NCBI RefSeq assembly: GCF_020404845.1
Contig: NZ_JAIOJZ010000051.1
Coordinates: forward strand, 1-55,663
DNA: 55,663 nt
Direction of reading: 5' to 3'
From: Streptomyces hyderabadensis
Lineage (GTDB): Bacteria > Actinomycetota > Actinomycetes > Streptomycetales > Streptomycetaceae
Every line of letters begins with the position of its first letter. Positions within the stretch are counted from its first letter, which is position 1. This document shows, piece by piece, positions 8,042 through 16,636 of the stretch. A program made the translations under genes and the position numbers. Under the pieces are notes generated by a model that worked only from the letters and a program-made list of their open reading frames with translations, searched no databases and was not told the DNA's origin.

Positions 8042-9202
8042 ATGACCCCCACCGAGACGTCGATGGACGCCCTGCGCCGCAGCGGTGACGAACTGGCCGA
8101 CGCGGTCGTCGCCACCCTGTTCGAGCGCGGCGAGGTCGGCAAGTTCAACGCCCTGATGCGGCACGTCTCCACCACCGGCCAGGAACTCCCGGACGGCCTC
8201 CCCGGCGTCGCACGGGAGTACCTCCGGGTGACCGGCACCCCGCCGGACTGGGTGGACTGGGACGAGATGGAGCGGGCCCGCCTGTTCTTCATCGACAACA
8301 ACGTGCACATCTCGACCGCGCTGTCGTTCGCCTCCATGCCCGCCTGCTACGTCGTGCCGCACGTGGCCCGGCTGCTGTCGGCGACCCACGGCCTGAACTA
8401 CCCCTCCAAACGGATGGCGGAGACCGGCCAGTTCACCGTCTACCTCATGCGGCCCGACGCGTTCGAGGCCGACGGCCGCTTCCTCCCGGCCGCCCAGAAG
8501 GTACGCCTGCTGCACGCCGCCATCCGGCACCATCTGAAGCGGGAGGACCGCTGGGACACCGACACCCTCGGCGTACCGATCTGCCAGGAGGACATGATCG
8601 GCGGGCAGATGTTCTTCTCCCTGCTCGTCCTGGACAGCCTGCACCGACTCGGCATCCACATGTCCGCCGAGGGCGCGGAAGCCTACTACTACGCCTGGCG
8701 CGTCGTCGGTGCCATCCTGGGCGTCGACCAGGCGGCCGTCCCCAGGACGCTCGACGAGGCACGCGGTTTCCTCGACCTGTACATGCTCCGCCACATGGGC
8801 CCCTCCGAGGAGGGCGCCCACCTCACCCGGCAACTGATCGACCTGTACGAGGAAGTCGTCCCCGGAACCCTCTTCGACCCGGTCGTCTCCGCGCTGATCC
8901 GCCACCTCGTCGGCGACACCTGCGCCGACTGGCTGGAGGTGCCCCGCTCCGCCTGGGACACCGTGGTCAAGGCCGCCCCGCACCTGCTCGGCGTCCTGGA
9001 GACGATCGAGGACCGCTCACCCCTGGGCGCCTGGGCCCTGGACCGGCTCGGCCACCTCACCACGGCCCTCGAACTCTCCTCCCTCACCCGAGGGCGCGTC
9101 ATGCACTACGCCATCCCCGAGCAGCTGAGGAAGGAGTACGGCGTCTCCGGCGCCGCCGCCCGCGCCGGCCGCTGGACCCCGCCGCCCGCGACCGTGTCCT
9201 GA
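8042..9202 (+). CDS. DUF2236 / latex-clearing-protein-like (MpaB-type) oxygenase
   Basis: A 386-residue, mostly helical protein of the DUF2236 family, which includes the rubber oxygenase Lcp and the fungal side-chain cleaving enzyme MpaB. Signature parts are SKRMAETGQF (about 122-131, Arg and Thr conserved), VRLLHAAIRH (about 154-163, His158 the likely haem ligand) and ICQEDMIGGQMFF (about 180-192). Known members bind haem b and cleave isoprenoid double bonds with O2. No signal peptide is visible, so it should be intracellular, unlike secreted Lcp. Its place 13 bases after a prenyl synthase suggests it oxidises or trims the polyprenyl product made by its neighbours (inference). Confidence 0.8.
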   Translation: MTPTETSMDALRRSGDELADAVVATLFERGEVGKFNALMRHVSTTGQELPDGLPGVAREYLRVTGTPPDWVDWDEMERARLFFIDNNVHISTALSFASMPACYVVPHVARLLSATHGLNYPSKRMAETGQFTVYLMRPDAFEADGRFLPAAQKVRLLHAAIRHHLKREDRWDTDTLGVPICQEDMIGGQMFFSLLVLDSLHRLGIHMSAEGAEAYYYAWRVVGAILGVDQAAVPRTLDEARGFLDLYMLRHMGPSEEGAHLTRQLIDLYEEVVPGTLFDPVVSALIRHLVGDTCADWLEVPRSAWDTVVKAAPHLLGVLETIEDRSPLGAWALDRLGHLTTALELSSLTRGRVMHYAIPEQLRKEYGVSGAAARAGRWTPPPATVS

Positions 9203-9312
9203 GCCACCGGACTCCCGTCCGCCGCCGGGCCGGATTGTCAGTGGGACCTCATACGGTGTGGTCAGTGGAGTCCGCGGAACACGCCGCGGGACCGACCGGG
9301 GAGAGGTCTGCC

Positions 9313-10746
9313 ATGTCGAGGACGTACCTGGAGCTGTCGCAGGACGACGGGAGCGCGCACAAGTTCTACGAAGTCACCGTCCAGGGACAGTCCGTGACGG
9401 TGCGCTACGGCCGGATCGGAGCCGCCGGACAGACCCAGACGTCCACCTTCCCCACCGCGCAGAAGGCCGAGGCCGCGGCCGCCAAGAAGATAGGCGAGAA
9501 GGTGCGCAAGGGCTACGAGCCCGCCGTGCCGGGACAGCGCGCGCCCCGCGCGGTCACCCGCAGGCAGGTGGCCTCCGCGCCGTCCACCGCCCGCGCCGTC
9601 GCCCCGGTCCTGTGGCGGTTCCGCACCGGCTCCGCGGCGTTCGGCATCCACATCGACGAGGACAAGTGCTGGGTGGGCAACCAGGCGGGCGATGTCTACA
9701 CCCTCGCCCACGGCGGTGAGGTCCTGGCCCGCTACCAACTGCCGGACGGCGTCAAGTGCCTGGTCGCCGACGACTTCTGGATCTACGCCGGCTGCGACGA
9801 CGGCCGGGTCTACGACCTGTCGTCCAAACTGCCCTTCGCCGCCTACGACATCGCCGCCGACGTGGACATCTTCTGGCTCGACATCCACGAGGGCGTGCTG
9901 AACGTCGCGGACCGCGCCGGACGGCTCACGGTGATCGACCACGAGGACGAGCACCAGTGGTCGCGCGGCGGACGCGGCGAGCACGCCTGGATGGTGCGCG
10001 CCGACGACCGCGCCGTCTACCACGGACACACCCGGGGCGTGACCGCCCACTCCCCGGACGGCGGCGCCGAGTTGTGGCACACCCCCACCCAGGGGGCGGT
10101 GCTCTTCGGCTGGCAGGAGACCGACGCGGTCTACGCGGGCACCGCGCGGCACACCGTCCAGCGGCTGTCCAAGGCCACCGGCGCCATCGAGGCCACGTAC
10201 CACTGCGACAGCCCGGTGTACTCGTGCGCCACCTCTCCCGGCGGCCGGTTCGTCTTCGCCGGGGACTCCGCCTCCTCGGTGTACTGCTTCGACCGGGACG
10301 GCACCCGGCTGTGGAAGCTGGGCACGGGCGGTGGCTCCGCCCTGTCCATGCAGTACCGCGACGAGCGGCTGTTCCTCGTCACCACCGACGGTTCCCTGGT
10401 GTGCGTGGACGCCGGCGAGGCGGCGGTCACGGCCGCGCAGCAGGGCTCGGTGCCCGTCGCCCGCGACGTGAAGCTCGCCGCCACCCTGCCGACGTACGCG
10501 CCCGCCACCGCCGCCACCGCGGTGACGACCGTGACCGCGGCGCCCGCGGGCTCCGTCGTCGTCGAATGCGTCCAGGAGAACGGCCGCACCCGGATCCACG
10601 TGGTGTCGGAAGGGTACGACCGGTCGTGGAACGTCCAGTTCCCGCGGGCGATCCGGGAGCCGGGCGCGCGCTACGTGGTGGACTCGCTGCACGCCGCGTC
10701 GGGCGGCTTCTACCGGGTGCGCGGCGACATCAGGCGCCTGCGCTGA
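9313..10746 (+). CDS. WGR domain plus PQQ-like beta-propeller protein
   Basis: A 477-residue protein. Residues about 1-85 form a WGR domain (FYEVTVQGQSVTVRYGRIG, then TFPTAQKAEAAAAKKIGEK), a small fold known for nucleic-acid contacts in bacterial proteins and PARPs. From about 100 to 400 a series of short repeats (for example GDVYTLAHGGEVLARYQL and RFVFAGDSASSVYCFDRDG) looks like a WD40/PQQ-type propeller. The C-terminus has a separate beta-rich tail. The ATG at 9313 was chosen for its GGGGAGAGG site; upstream codons lack one. GTCAGTGG occurs twice upstream (9237 and 9261). It is convergent with the DUF350 gene. A sensor or damage-related role is possible but not shown. Confidence 0.8.
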   Translation: MSRTYLELSQDDGSAHKFYEVTVQGQSVTVRYGRIGAAGQTQTSTFPTAQKAEAAAAKKIGEKVRKGYEPAVPGQRAPRAVTRRQVASAPSTARAVAPVLWRFRTGSAAFGIHIDEDKCWVGNQAGDVYTLAHGGEVLARYQLPDGVKCLVADDFWIYAGCDDGRVYDLSSKLPFAAYDIAADVDIFWLDIHEGVLNVADRAGRLTVIDHEDEHQWSRGGRGEHAWMVRADDRAVYHGHTRGVTAHSPDGGAELWHTPTQGAVLFGWQETDAVYAGTARHTVQRLSKATGAIEATYHCDSPVYSCATSPGGRFVFAGDSASSVYCFDRDGTRLWKLGTGGGSALSMQYRDERLFLVTTDGSLVCVDAGEAAVTAAQQGSVPVARDVKLAATLPTYAPATAATAVTTVTAAPAGSVVVECVQENGRTRIHVVSEGYDRSWNVQFPRAIREPGARYVVDSLHAASGGFYRVRGDIRRLR

Positions 10747-10761
10747 CGGTGCCGGGCGGCG

Positions 10762-11184
10762 TCAGGCGATCGAGGCCGCGATGACGGCGGAGACCGCCAG
10801 GTTGCAGGACGCCGTCACCCACACGGCCGGGTGCGGCTCCGGCTCGACCAGCGTCGCGCCCAGCCGCCCCGGGGTGATCAGGTCGACCACCAGGAAAGCC
10901 ACCGCCATCATCACCAGGCCCAGCACTCCGAACACGGCCGTGGACACCAGGCCCTTGCCGAAGTCCTCGTACGTCGTCCATATGGAGGTGAAGACGATGC
11001 CGCCGATGCCGAGCAGCGCGGAGCTGAGCACCAGGGCGGCGTTGCGGTTGCGCTGCTCCCAGATCTGCCGGCCGAGCTTTCCGGGTGTCAGCACGTCCAC
11101 GAGGACGATGCCGAGGACCAGGAGGACCAGACCCAGGCCGCCGTAGGCGGCGGCCCGGCCGAGTCCGTTGACGATGTCGCTCAT
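10762..11184 (-). CDS. DUF350 membrane protein
   Basis: A 140-residue protein with four predicted membrane helices and a duplicated motif, VLVDVLTPGKLGRQIWEQRN and VDLITPGRLGATLVE. This pattern is the mark of the DUF350 family, small inner-membrane proteins of unknown function. The ATG at 11184 is preferred; GGAG lies about 11 bases upstream, rather far. It is transcribed in the same direction as the DUF475 gene 61 bases upstream, so the two may be one unit. Such pairs are often seen with tellurite or metal-stress genes, but that is context only. Confidence 0.8.
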   Translation of the reverse strand: MSDIVNGLGRAAAYGGLGLVLLVLGIVLVDVLTPGKLGRQIWEQRNRNAALVLSSALLGIGGIVFTSIWTTYEDFGKGLVSTAVFGVLGLVMMAVAFLVVDLITPGRLGATLVEPEPHPAVWVTASCNLAVSAVIAASIA

Positions 11185-11245
11185 GGCGTTGCCGGCTCCG
11201 TAGCGTGAGGGATCACGAGTGATCGTGGTCAAGGCGACGCAAAAT

Positions 11246-12370
11246 CTAGCGCACCGGCGGGGCCGCTCGATCGGCGGTCCGCAGCGCGCGGTTGCGGCGC
11301 ACGGAGGACCAGAAGGACGCGCCGATCAGCACGACGCCGACGAGGCCGGTGACGATCTCGTTGATCTCGTACTCGATGGTGACCAGCAGGATCAGCGACA
11401 GGGCGCCGATGGCGTAGTGGGCGCCGTGCTCCAGGTAGACGTAGTCGTCGAGGGTGCCCTGGCGGACCAGGTAGACCGTGAGCGACCGGACGTACATGGC
11501 GCCGATGCCGAGGCCCAGGGCCATCAGCACGATGTCGTTGGTGATGGCGAAGGCGCCGATGACACCGTCGAAGGAGAAGGACGCGTCCAGGACCTCCAGG
11601 TAGAGGAACATGAAGAACGCCGCCTTGCCCGCCAGCTTGACGGCCGACCCGGACGCCCCGCCCGTCCGCCGCGCGTCCTGCTCCGCCTCCTGTTCCCGCT
11701 CCTCCTCGTCCTCCAGGCGCTGCTCGAAGAAGCCGGACAGACCGCCGACCACCAGGTAGGTGATCAGACCGCCGATGCCCGCCAGCAGGACCGTCTCCGC
11801 CTTGTCCGCGTGGGTGCCGCCGTGCTGGTGGGCGTGGGCGCCGAAGGTGGTCGCGGAGATGAGCAGCACGATCAGGGCGATGCAGACCGACAGCATGTCG
11901 ATCCTGCCGAGCCTGGCCAGCGGACGCTCCAGCCACCCCAGCCACTTGATCTCCCGGTCCTCGAACACGAAGTCCAGGAAGATCATCATCAGGAACATGC
12001 CGCCGAAGGCCGCGATCGACGGATGGGCGTCCGTCACCAGCTCCTGGTAGCGGTCCTTGTCGGTGAGCGCGAGGTGCACCGCGCTCCAGGGACTCAGCCG
12101 GGCGCTGACCGCCACGATCACCACCGGGAAGACCAGCCGCATCCCGAACACCGCGATCACGATGCCGACGGTGAGGAAGATCTTCTGCCAGAAGGCGCTC
12201 ATCTTCTTCAGGATCCCGGCGTTGATCACCGCGTTGTCGAAGGAGAGCGAGACCTCCAGGACGGACAGGATCGCCACGATGCCGAGGGCGGTCCAGCCGT
12301 CGTAGAGCACGCCCGCGGCCAGGCCGAGGGCCGTGACGGCGAAGGCCCAGCGGAACGTCTTCACAAGCAC
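11246..12370 (-). CDS. DUF475 (TerC-like) integral membrane protein
   Basis: A protein of about 374 residues with many hydrophobic helices and an internal duplication. LEVSLSFDNAVINAGIL lies near residue 40, and LEVLDASFSFDGVIGAFAI is its counterpart in the second half. The acidic SFDNA/SFDGV motifs recall TerC, YkoY and other putative metal exporters. A cytoplasmic loop between the halves is rich in Glu (EDEEEREQEAEQD). The GTG at 12370 gives VLVKTFRWAF as its start, which fits the first membrane helix; AGGA lies about 11 bases before it. It diverges from furA across about 130 bases. Transport of Mn or another metal in oxidative stress would suit this neighbourhood (inference). Confidence 0.85.
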   Translation of the reverse strand: MLVKTFRWAFAVTALGLAAGVLYDGWTALGIVAILSVLEVSLSFDNAVINAGILKKMSAFWQKIFLTVGIVIAVFGMRLVFPVVIVAVSARLSPWSAVHLALTDKDRYQELVTDAHPSIAAFGGMFLMMIFLDFVFEDREIKWLGWLERPLARLGRIDMLSVCIALIVLLISATTFGAHAHQHGGTHADKAETVLLAGIGGLITYLVVGGLSGFFEQRLEDEEEREQEAEQDARRTGGASGSAVKLAGKAAFFMFLYLEVLDASFSFDGVIGAFAITNDIVLMALGLGIGAMYVRSLTVYLVRQGTLDDYVYLEHGAHYAIGALSLILLVTIEYEINEIVTGLVGVVLIGASFWSSVRRNRALRTADRAAPPVR

Positions 12371-12465
12371 CGGCCACTCATTCCTGTCGTCGCGCCGTAC
12401 GGGGTGGCATCCCATGCCAGTGCCCGCCACGCACGTTGTTTACCACGCTGGAGTCGTTCGTTTCC

Positions 12466-12495
12466 TTGAGTGGTTCGTGTCCCAGGGAGTAGGTT
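12466..12495 (+). promoter_or_regulatory. Candidate furA promoter giving a leaderless transcript
   Basis: TTGAGT (12466-12471), 18 bases, then TAGGTT (12490-12495). The expected start of transcription falls at or just before the furA ATG at 12503, and no Shine-Dalgarno sequence precedes that ATG. This would be a vegetative-type promoter making a leaderless message, a place where FurA could act on itself. Confidence 0.5.
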
Positions 12496-12502
12496 CGCCG
12501 CC

Positions 12503-12958
12503 ATGACGGCATCCCGGAACTCCCGGAATCCGGCCACCGCCGACGAACTGCGCACGGCGGGCCTGCGGGTGACCGCCGCCCGCGTAGCGCTGCTCGAGAC
12601 CGTTCGGGCGGGGGACCACCTCGACGCCGAGGCCCTCACCTCGGGGGTGCGCCGACGCGTGGGCCACGTCTCCCTCCAGGCCGTGTACGACGCCCTGCAC
12701 GCCCTCACCGCGGCCGGGCTCGTGCGCCGTATCGAACCGCCCGGCGGCGCGGCGCGGTTCGAGGGACGGGTCGGTGACAACCACCACCACGTCCTGTGCC
12801 GGTCCTGCGGTGCCCTCGCCGACGTCGACTGCGCCGTCGGCGACGCGCCGTGCCTGACCGCCTCCGACGACCGCGGCTTCGTGATAGACGAGGCCGAGGT
12901 CATCTACCGGGGCCTGTGCCCCGACTGCTCCACCCCCGGCAGTTCCCCAGCACCCTGA
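12503..12958 (+). CDS. furA: Fur-family redox/metal regulator FurA
   Basis: A 151-residue Fur protein with an N-terminal winged helix (TAARVALLETVRAGDHL, VSLQAVYDALHAL) and a C-terminal metal domain. DNHHHVLCRSCG carries His94-96 and the pair Cys99/Cys102. A second pair, Cys139/Cys142 (CPDC), completes a structural zinc site. It lies 24 bases before katG on the same strand. In S. coelicolor FurA is known to repress the furA-catC operon and to lose DNA binding on oxidation, and the same arrangement is seen here. It diverges from the DUF475 membrane protein gene, which might share this control (inference). Confidence 0.95.
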   Translation: MTASRNSRNPATADELRTAGLRVTAARVALLETVRAGDHLDAEALTSGVRRRVGHVSLQAVYDALHALTAAGLVRRIEPPGGAARFEGRVGDNHHHVLCRSCGALADVDCAVGDAPCLTASDDRGFVIDEAEVIYRGLCPDCSTPGSSPAP

Positions 12959-12982
12959 TCCGCCCCGTCCGGAAGGATTCCC

Positions 12983-15205
12983 ATGTCCGAGAACCACGAC
13001 GCCATCGTGACCGACGCGAAGGCCGAGGAGACGGGCGGCTGCCCGGTCGCCCACGGACGCGCCCCGCACCCCACGCAGGGCGGCGGGAACCGTCAGTGGT
13101 GGCCGGAGCGGCTCAACCTGAAGATCCTCGCCAAGAACCCCGCCGTCGCCAACCCGCTGGGTGAGGAGTTCGACTACGCCGAGGCTTTCAACGCCCTCGA
13201 CCTGGCCGCCGTGAAACGCGACATCGCCGAGGTGCTCACCACCTCGCAGGACTGGTGGCCCGCCGACTTCGGCAACTACGGCCCGCTGATGATCCGGATG
13301 GCCTGGCACAGCGCCGGCACCTACCGCATCAGCGACGGCCGAGGCGGCGCCGGTGCCGGTCAGCAGCGCTTCGCCCCGCTCAACAGCTGGCCGGACAACG
13401 GCAACCTCGACAAGGCCCGCCGCCTGCTGTGGCCGGTCAAGAAGAAGTACGGCCAGAACCTCTCCTGGGCCGACCTGCTGGTCCTCACCGGCAACGTCGC
13501 CCTGGAGACGATGGGCCTGGAGACCTTCGGCTTCGCCGGGGGCCGCGCCGACGTCTGGGAGGCCGAGGAGGACGTCTACTGGGGCCCCGAGACCACCTGG
13601 CTCGACGACCGCCGCTACACCGGCGACCGCGAGCTGGAGAACCCGCTCGGCGCCGTCCAGATGGGCCTGATCTACGTCAACCCGGAGGGCCCCAACGGCA
13701 ACCCGGACCCGATCGCCGCCGCCCGCGACATCCGCGAGACGTTCCGCCGCATGGCGATGAACGACGAGGAGACCGTCGCGCTGATCGCCGGCGGACACAC
13801 CTTCGGCAAGACCCACGGCGCCGGCCCGGCCGACGCGGTCGGCGACGACCCCGAGGCCGCCCCCATGGAGCAGATGGGTCTCGGCTGGAAGAACGCCCAC
13901 GGCACCGGCAAGGGCGGCGACGCGATCACCTCCGGCCTGGAGGTCACCTGGACCAGCACACCCACCCAGTGGGGCAACGGCTTCTTCAAGAACCTCTTCG
14001 AGTACGAGTACGAGCTGGAGCAGAGCCCCGCCGGAGCCAACCAGTGGGTGGCCAAGGACGCCCCGGAGATCATCCCCGACGCGCACGACCCGGCGAAGAA
14101 GCACCGCCCCCGGATGCTCACCACCGACCTGTCGCTGCGCCTCGACCCGGTCTACGGGCCGATCTCGCGCCGGTTCTACGAGAACCCGGAGGAGTTCGCG
14201 GACGCCTTCGCCCGCGCCTGGTTCAAGCTGACCCACCGTGACATGGGCCCGAAGTCCCTGTACCTCGGCCCGGAGGTCCCCGAGGAGACCCTGCTCTGGC
14301 AGGACCCGCTGCCCGAGCCCGAGGGCGAGACGATCGACGCCGAGGACATCGCGACCCTCAAGACCAAGCTCCTGGAATCCGGCCTGTCGGTGTCGCAGCT
14401 GGTCACCACCGCCTGGGCCTCCGCGTCCACCTTCCGCGGCAGCGACAAGCGCGGCGGTGCCAACGGCGCCCGCATCCGCCTGGAGCCCCAGCGCGGCTGG
14501 GAGGTCAACGAGCCCGACGAGCTGGCGCAGGTGCTGCGCGTCCTGGAAGGCGTCCAGCAGGAGTTCAACTCCGGCTCCGGTGCCAAGAAGGTCTCCCTGG
14601 CCGACCTGATCGTCCTCGGCGGCTCGGCCGCGGTCGAGAAGGCCGCCAAGGAAGCCGGCTTCCAGGTGGAGGTCCCCTTCGCCGCGGGCCGCGTGGACGC
14701 GACGGAGGAGCACACCGACGCCGAGTCGTTCGAGGCGCTGGAGCCGACCGCCGACGGCTTCCGCAACTACCTCGGCAAGGGCAACCGGCTGCCGGCCGAG
14801 TACCTGCTCCTCGACCGGGCGAACCTGCTCACCCTGAGCGCGCCCGAGATGACCGTCCTGGTCGGCGGCCTGCGCGTGCTGGGCGCGGGCCACCAGCAGT
14901 CCCAGCTCGGCGTGTTCACCCGGACGCCCGGCTCGCTCACCAACGACTTCTTCGTCAACCTGCTCGACCTGGGCACCACGTGGACGTCGACGTCGGAGGA
15001 CCAGACCACCTTCGAGGGGCGCGACGCGGCCACGGGCGAGGTCAAGTGGGCCGGCAGCCGCGCCGACCTGGTGTTCGGCTCCAACTCCGAGCTGCGCGCG
15101 CTCGCCGAGGTCTACGCGAGCGACGACGCCAAGGAGAAGTTCGTGCACGACTTCGTCGCCGCCTGGGTCAAGGTCATGAACCTCGACCGCTTCGACCTGG
15201 CCTGA
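12983..15205 (+). CDS. katG: Catalase-peroxidase KatG (CatC/CpeB)
   Basis: A 740-residue bifunctional haem enzyme that removes hydrogen peroxide. The distal site RMAWHSAGTYR holds Arg105, Trp108 and His109. GLIYVNPEGPNGNPDP holds Tyr231 and FRRMAMND holds Met257, which with Trp108 make the covalent Met-Tyr-Trp adduct typical of KatG. The proximal haem ligand is His272 in GGHTFGKTHG. The catalytically silent C-terminal half is complete, so the length is normal. The ATG follows GGAAGG. It is co-transcribed with furA just upstream, and a hairpin follows at 15227. It is known as catC in S. coelicolor and cpeB in some other streptomycetes. Confidence 0.97.
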   Translation: MSENHDAIVTDAKAEETGGCPVAHGRAPHPTQGGGNRQWWPERLNLKILAKNPAVANPLGEEFDYAEAFNALDLAAVKRDIAEVLTTSQDWWPADFGNYGPLMIRMAWHSAGTYRISDGRGGAGAGQQRFAPLNSWPDNGNLDKARRLLWPVKKKYGQNLSWADLLVLTGNVALETMGLETFGFAGGRADVWEAEEDVYWGPETTWLDDRRYTGDRELENPLGAVQMGLIYVNPEGPNGNPDPIAAARDIRETFRRMAMNDEETVALIAGGHTFGKTHGAGPADAVGDDPEAAPMEQMGLGWKNAHGTGKGGDAITSGLEVTWTSTPTQWGNGFFKNLFEYEYELEQSPAGANQWVAKDAPEIIPDAHDPAKKHRPRMLTTDLSLRLDPVYGPISRRFYENPEEFADAFARAWFKLTHRDMGPKSLYLGPEVPEETLLWQDPLPEPEGETIDAEDIATLKTKLLESGLSVSQLVTTAWASASTFRGSDKRGGANGARIRLEPQRGWEVNEPDELAQVLRVLEGVQQEFNSGSGAKKVSLADLIVLGGSAAVEKAAKEAGFQVEVPFAAGRVDATEEHTDAESFEALEPTADGFRNYLGKGNRLPAEYLLLDRANLLTLSAPEMTVLVGGLRVLGAGHQQSQLGVFTRTPGSLTNDFFVNLLDLGTTWTSTSEDQTTFEGRDAATGEVKWAGSRADLVFGSNSELRALAEVYASDDAKEKFVHDFVAAWVKVMNLDRFDLA

Positions 15206-15226
15206 TCCACCCACCCGTCCCGGGGG

Positions 15227-15252
15227 CCCGCTCCAGGGCTCCCGGGAGCGGG
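15227..15252 (+). terminator. Probable terminator of furA-katG
   Basis: CCCGCTCC (15227-15234) pairs with GGAGCGGG (15245-15252) in an 8-bp stem, 22 bases after the katG stop and before the phosphotransferase gene. There is no U tract, so confidence is moderate. Confidence 0.5.
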
Positions 15253-15297
15253 GGAAACCCGGTGGCCGGGCGCGGCGCAGGGTGCTGGGATGGCGTG

Positions 15298-16299
15298 ATG
15301 CTCAGTGACGCGCCGGAGACCGTGGACCGGGGCCGGTACCCGGACACCGTCACCCCCTGGGAGGACCCGGCCTGGCGCACCGAGGCTGTCGGCTGGATCG
15401 AGGCCCGGCTGGCCGCCCGCGGCCTGCGGCTGACGGGACGGTGGCGGGTGCGGCTGCGGCCCTGGTCCGTCCTGCTGCGGCTGTGCGTCGCGGGAGGCGA
15501 CGCCGTCTGGTTCAAGGCGAACCCGCCGGCCAGTGCCTTCGAGGGCGCGCTGACCGCGGCACTGGCCCGCTGGGTCCCCGGGCACGTACTGGAGCCGCTG
15601 GCGGTGGACCCCGGCCGGGGCTGGACGCTGCTGCCCGACGGGGGGCCGCTGTTCCGGGAGGTCCTGGCGCGGGAGACGGTCACTCCCGGCGCGTGGGAGG
15701 ACCTCCTGCGCCAGTACGCGGTCATGCAGCACGCCCTGACCCCGCGCGCGGGCGAGATCGCACGCCTGGGCGTGCCCGCCGTGCCCACCGGCGCGCTGCC
15801 CGGCGCCCTCGACCGGCTCGACGAGACGCCGCTGCCGCCCCGGGACCGGACCGCGCTGCGGGACCTGCGCCCCCGCCTGCTGGACTGGTGCGCGGAACTC
15901 GCGGACCTGGGCGTCCCCGACTCCCTCGACCACGCCGACCTGCACGACGGCCAGCTCTTCCATCCCGGGCCGGGCAGGTTCACCTTCTTCGACTGGGGCG
16001 ACGCCGTCGTCGCCCATCCCTTCGCCAGCCTTGCCGTACCCGCCCGCCGGGCAGCCGAGCACCACGGCAGACGGATACTGCCGCGCCTGCGCGACGCCTA
16101 CCTCGAACCCTGGACGGGCGCCGGCCGCACGCCCGCACGGCTGCGGCGCGCGGTGCGCCTCGCCTGGCGGCTCAGCGCCGTGAACCGAGCCGCCGCCTAC
16201 GGAAGAATCTTCCCCACCGCGGCCGGCGACGCCGCTGCCGCGACGGCCGCGGCGGGCGCACACTGCCTGCTCGAACTGCTGGACGAACCCCCCTTGTGA
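15298..16299 (+). CDS. APH-like phosphotransferase family protein
   Basis: A 333-residue protein of the aminoglycoside phosphotransferase/choline kinase fold. The catalytic loop reads LDHADLHDGQLF, a Brenner motif in which the usual final Asn is Gln. It is followed by the metal-binding FFDWGDAVVAHPF. The N-lobe has a plausible nucleotide-binding Lys in VWFKANPP. There is no evidence of an antibiotic substrate; many such genes in Streptomyces are uncharacterised small-molecule kinases. No clear ribosome-binding site precedes the ATG, which follows a GTG directly, so the start may be either codon. It sits alone after the katG terminator. Confidence 0.75.
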   Translation: MLSDAPETVDRGRYPDTVTPWEDPAWRTEAVGWIEARLAARGLRLTGRWRVRLRPWSVLLRLCVAGGDAVWFKANPPASAFEGALTAALARWVPGHVLEPLAVDPGRGWTLLPDGGPLFREVLARETVTPGAWEDLLRQYAVMQHALTPRAGEIARLGVPAVPTGALPGALDRLDETPLPPRDRTALRDLRPRLLDWCAELADLGVPDSLDHADLHDGQLFHPGPGRFTFFDWGDAVVAHPFASLAVPARRAAEHHGRRILPRLRDAYLEPWTGAGRTPARLRRAVRLAWRLSAVNRAAAYGRIFPTAAGDAAAATAAAGAHCLLELLDEPPL

Positions 16300-16369
16300 C
16301 AGCGTCTGGTTCCCACGGCTGCTCGCCGCGCGGGGGCCGTTGTCAGTGCCGGATGCGAGGCTTCACCCC

Positions 16370-16636
16370 ATGGATGAGGTGGAGTTCATGCGCGGCAGGG
16401 TCTACGGCGCCGACCACGACAACCCCGGACCGCGCGCCGGACGCGTCTACGCGCACCTGGTGGGCGGCCCGCTGGACGGCCTGCTGCTGGACGTCACGGA
16501 CCTCACGGAGCAGGAGCGCGGCCGCGCGGTCGCACTGGCGACGGAGATAGGCCGCTACGGCCCGGGCGGCCGCTCCGCCTACGCCCCGAGGCCGGGCGAC
16601 GCCCGCCGCTTCGACTGGCGGGGCGACGTGCCCTGA
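16370..16636 (+). CDS. Small conserved-looking protein of unknown function
   Basis: An 88-residue polar protein (MDEVEFMRGRVYGADHDNPG, then VGGPLDGLLLDVTDLTEQE) with no motif I recognise, no signal peptide and no membrane segment. A second ATG at 16388 with GAGG eight bases upstream is an equally good start. Its 3' end overlaps the merR gene on the other strand by 58 bases, so the two transcripts collide tail to tail. The frame has strongly biased third positions, which supports a real gene. Function unknown. Confidence 0.6.
   Translation: MDEVEFMRGRVYGADHDNPGPRAGRVYAHLVGGPLDGLLLDVTDLTEQERGRAVALATEIGRYGPGGRSAYAPRPGDARRFDWRGDVP

Noticed and set aside
12440..15214. A 924-codon open frame on the minus strand opposite katG
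   Set aside because: It mirrors katG, is low-complexity in Gly/Val/Ala/Arg/Glu, and has no domain. High-GC genomes give such antisense frames routinely.
15298..16299. Aminoglycoside resistance gene
   Set aside because: It has the kinase fold, but the catalytic Asn is Gln and nothing shows an antibiotic substrate; many such proteins are unrelated to resistance.
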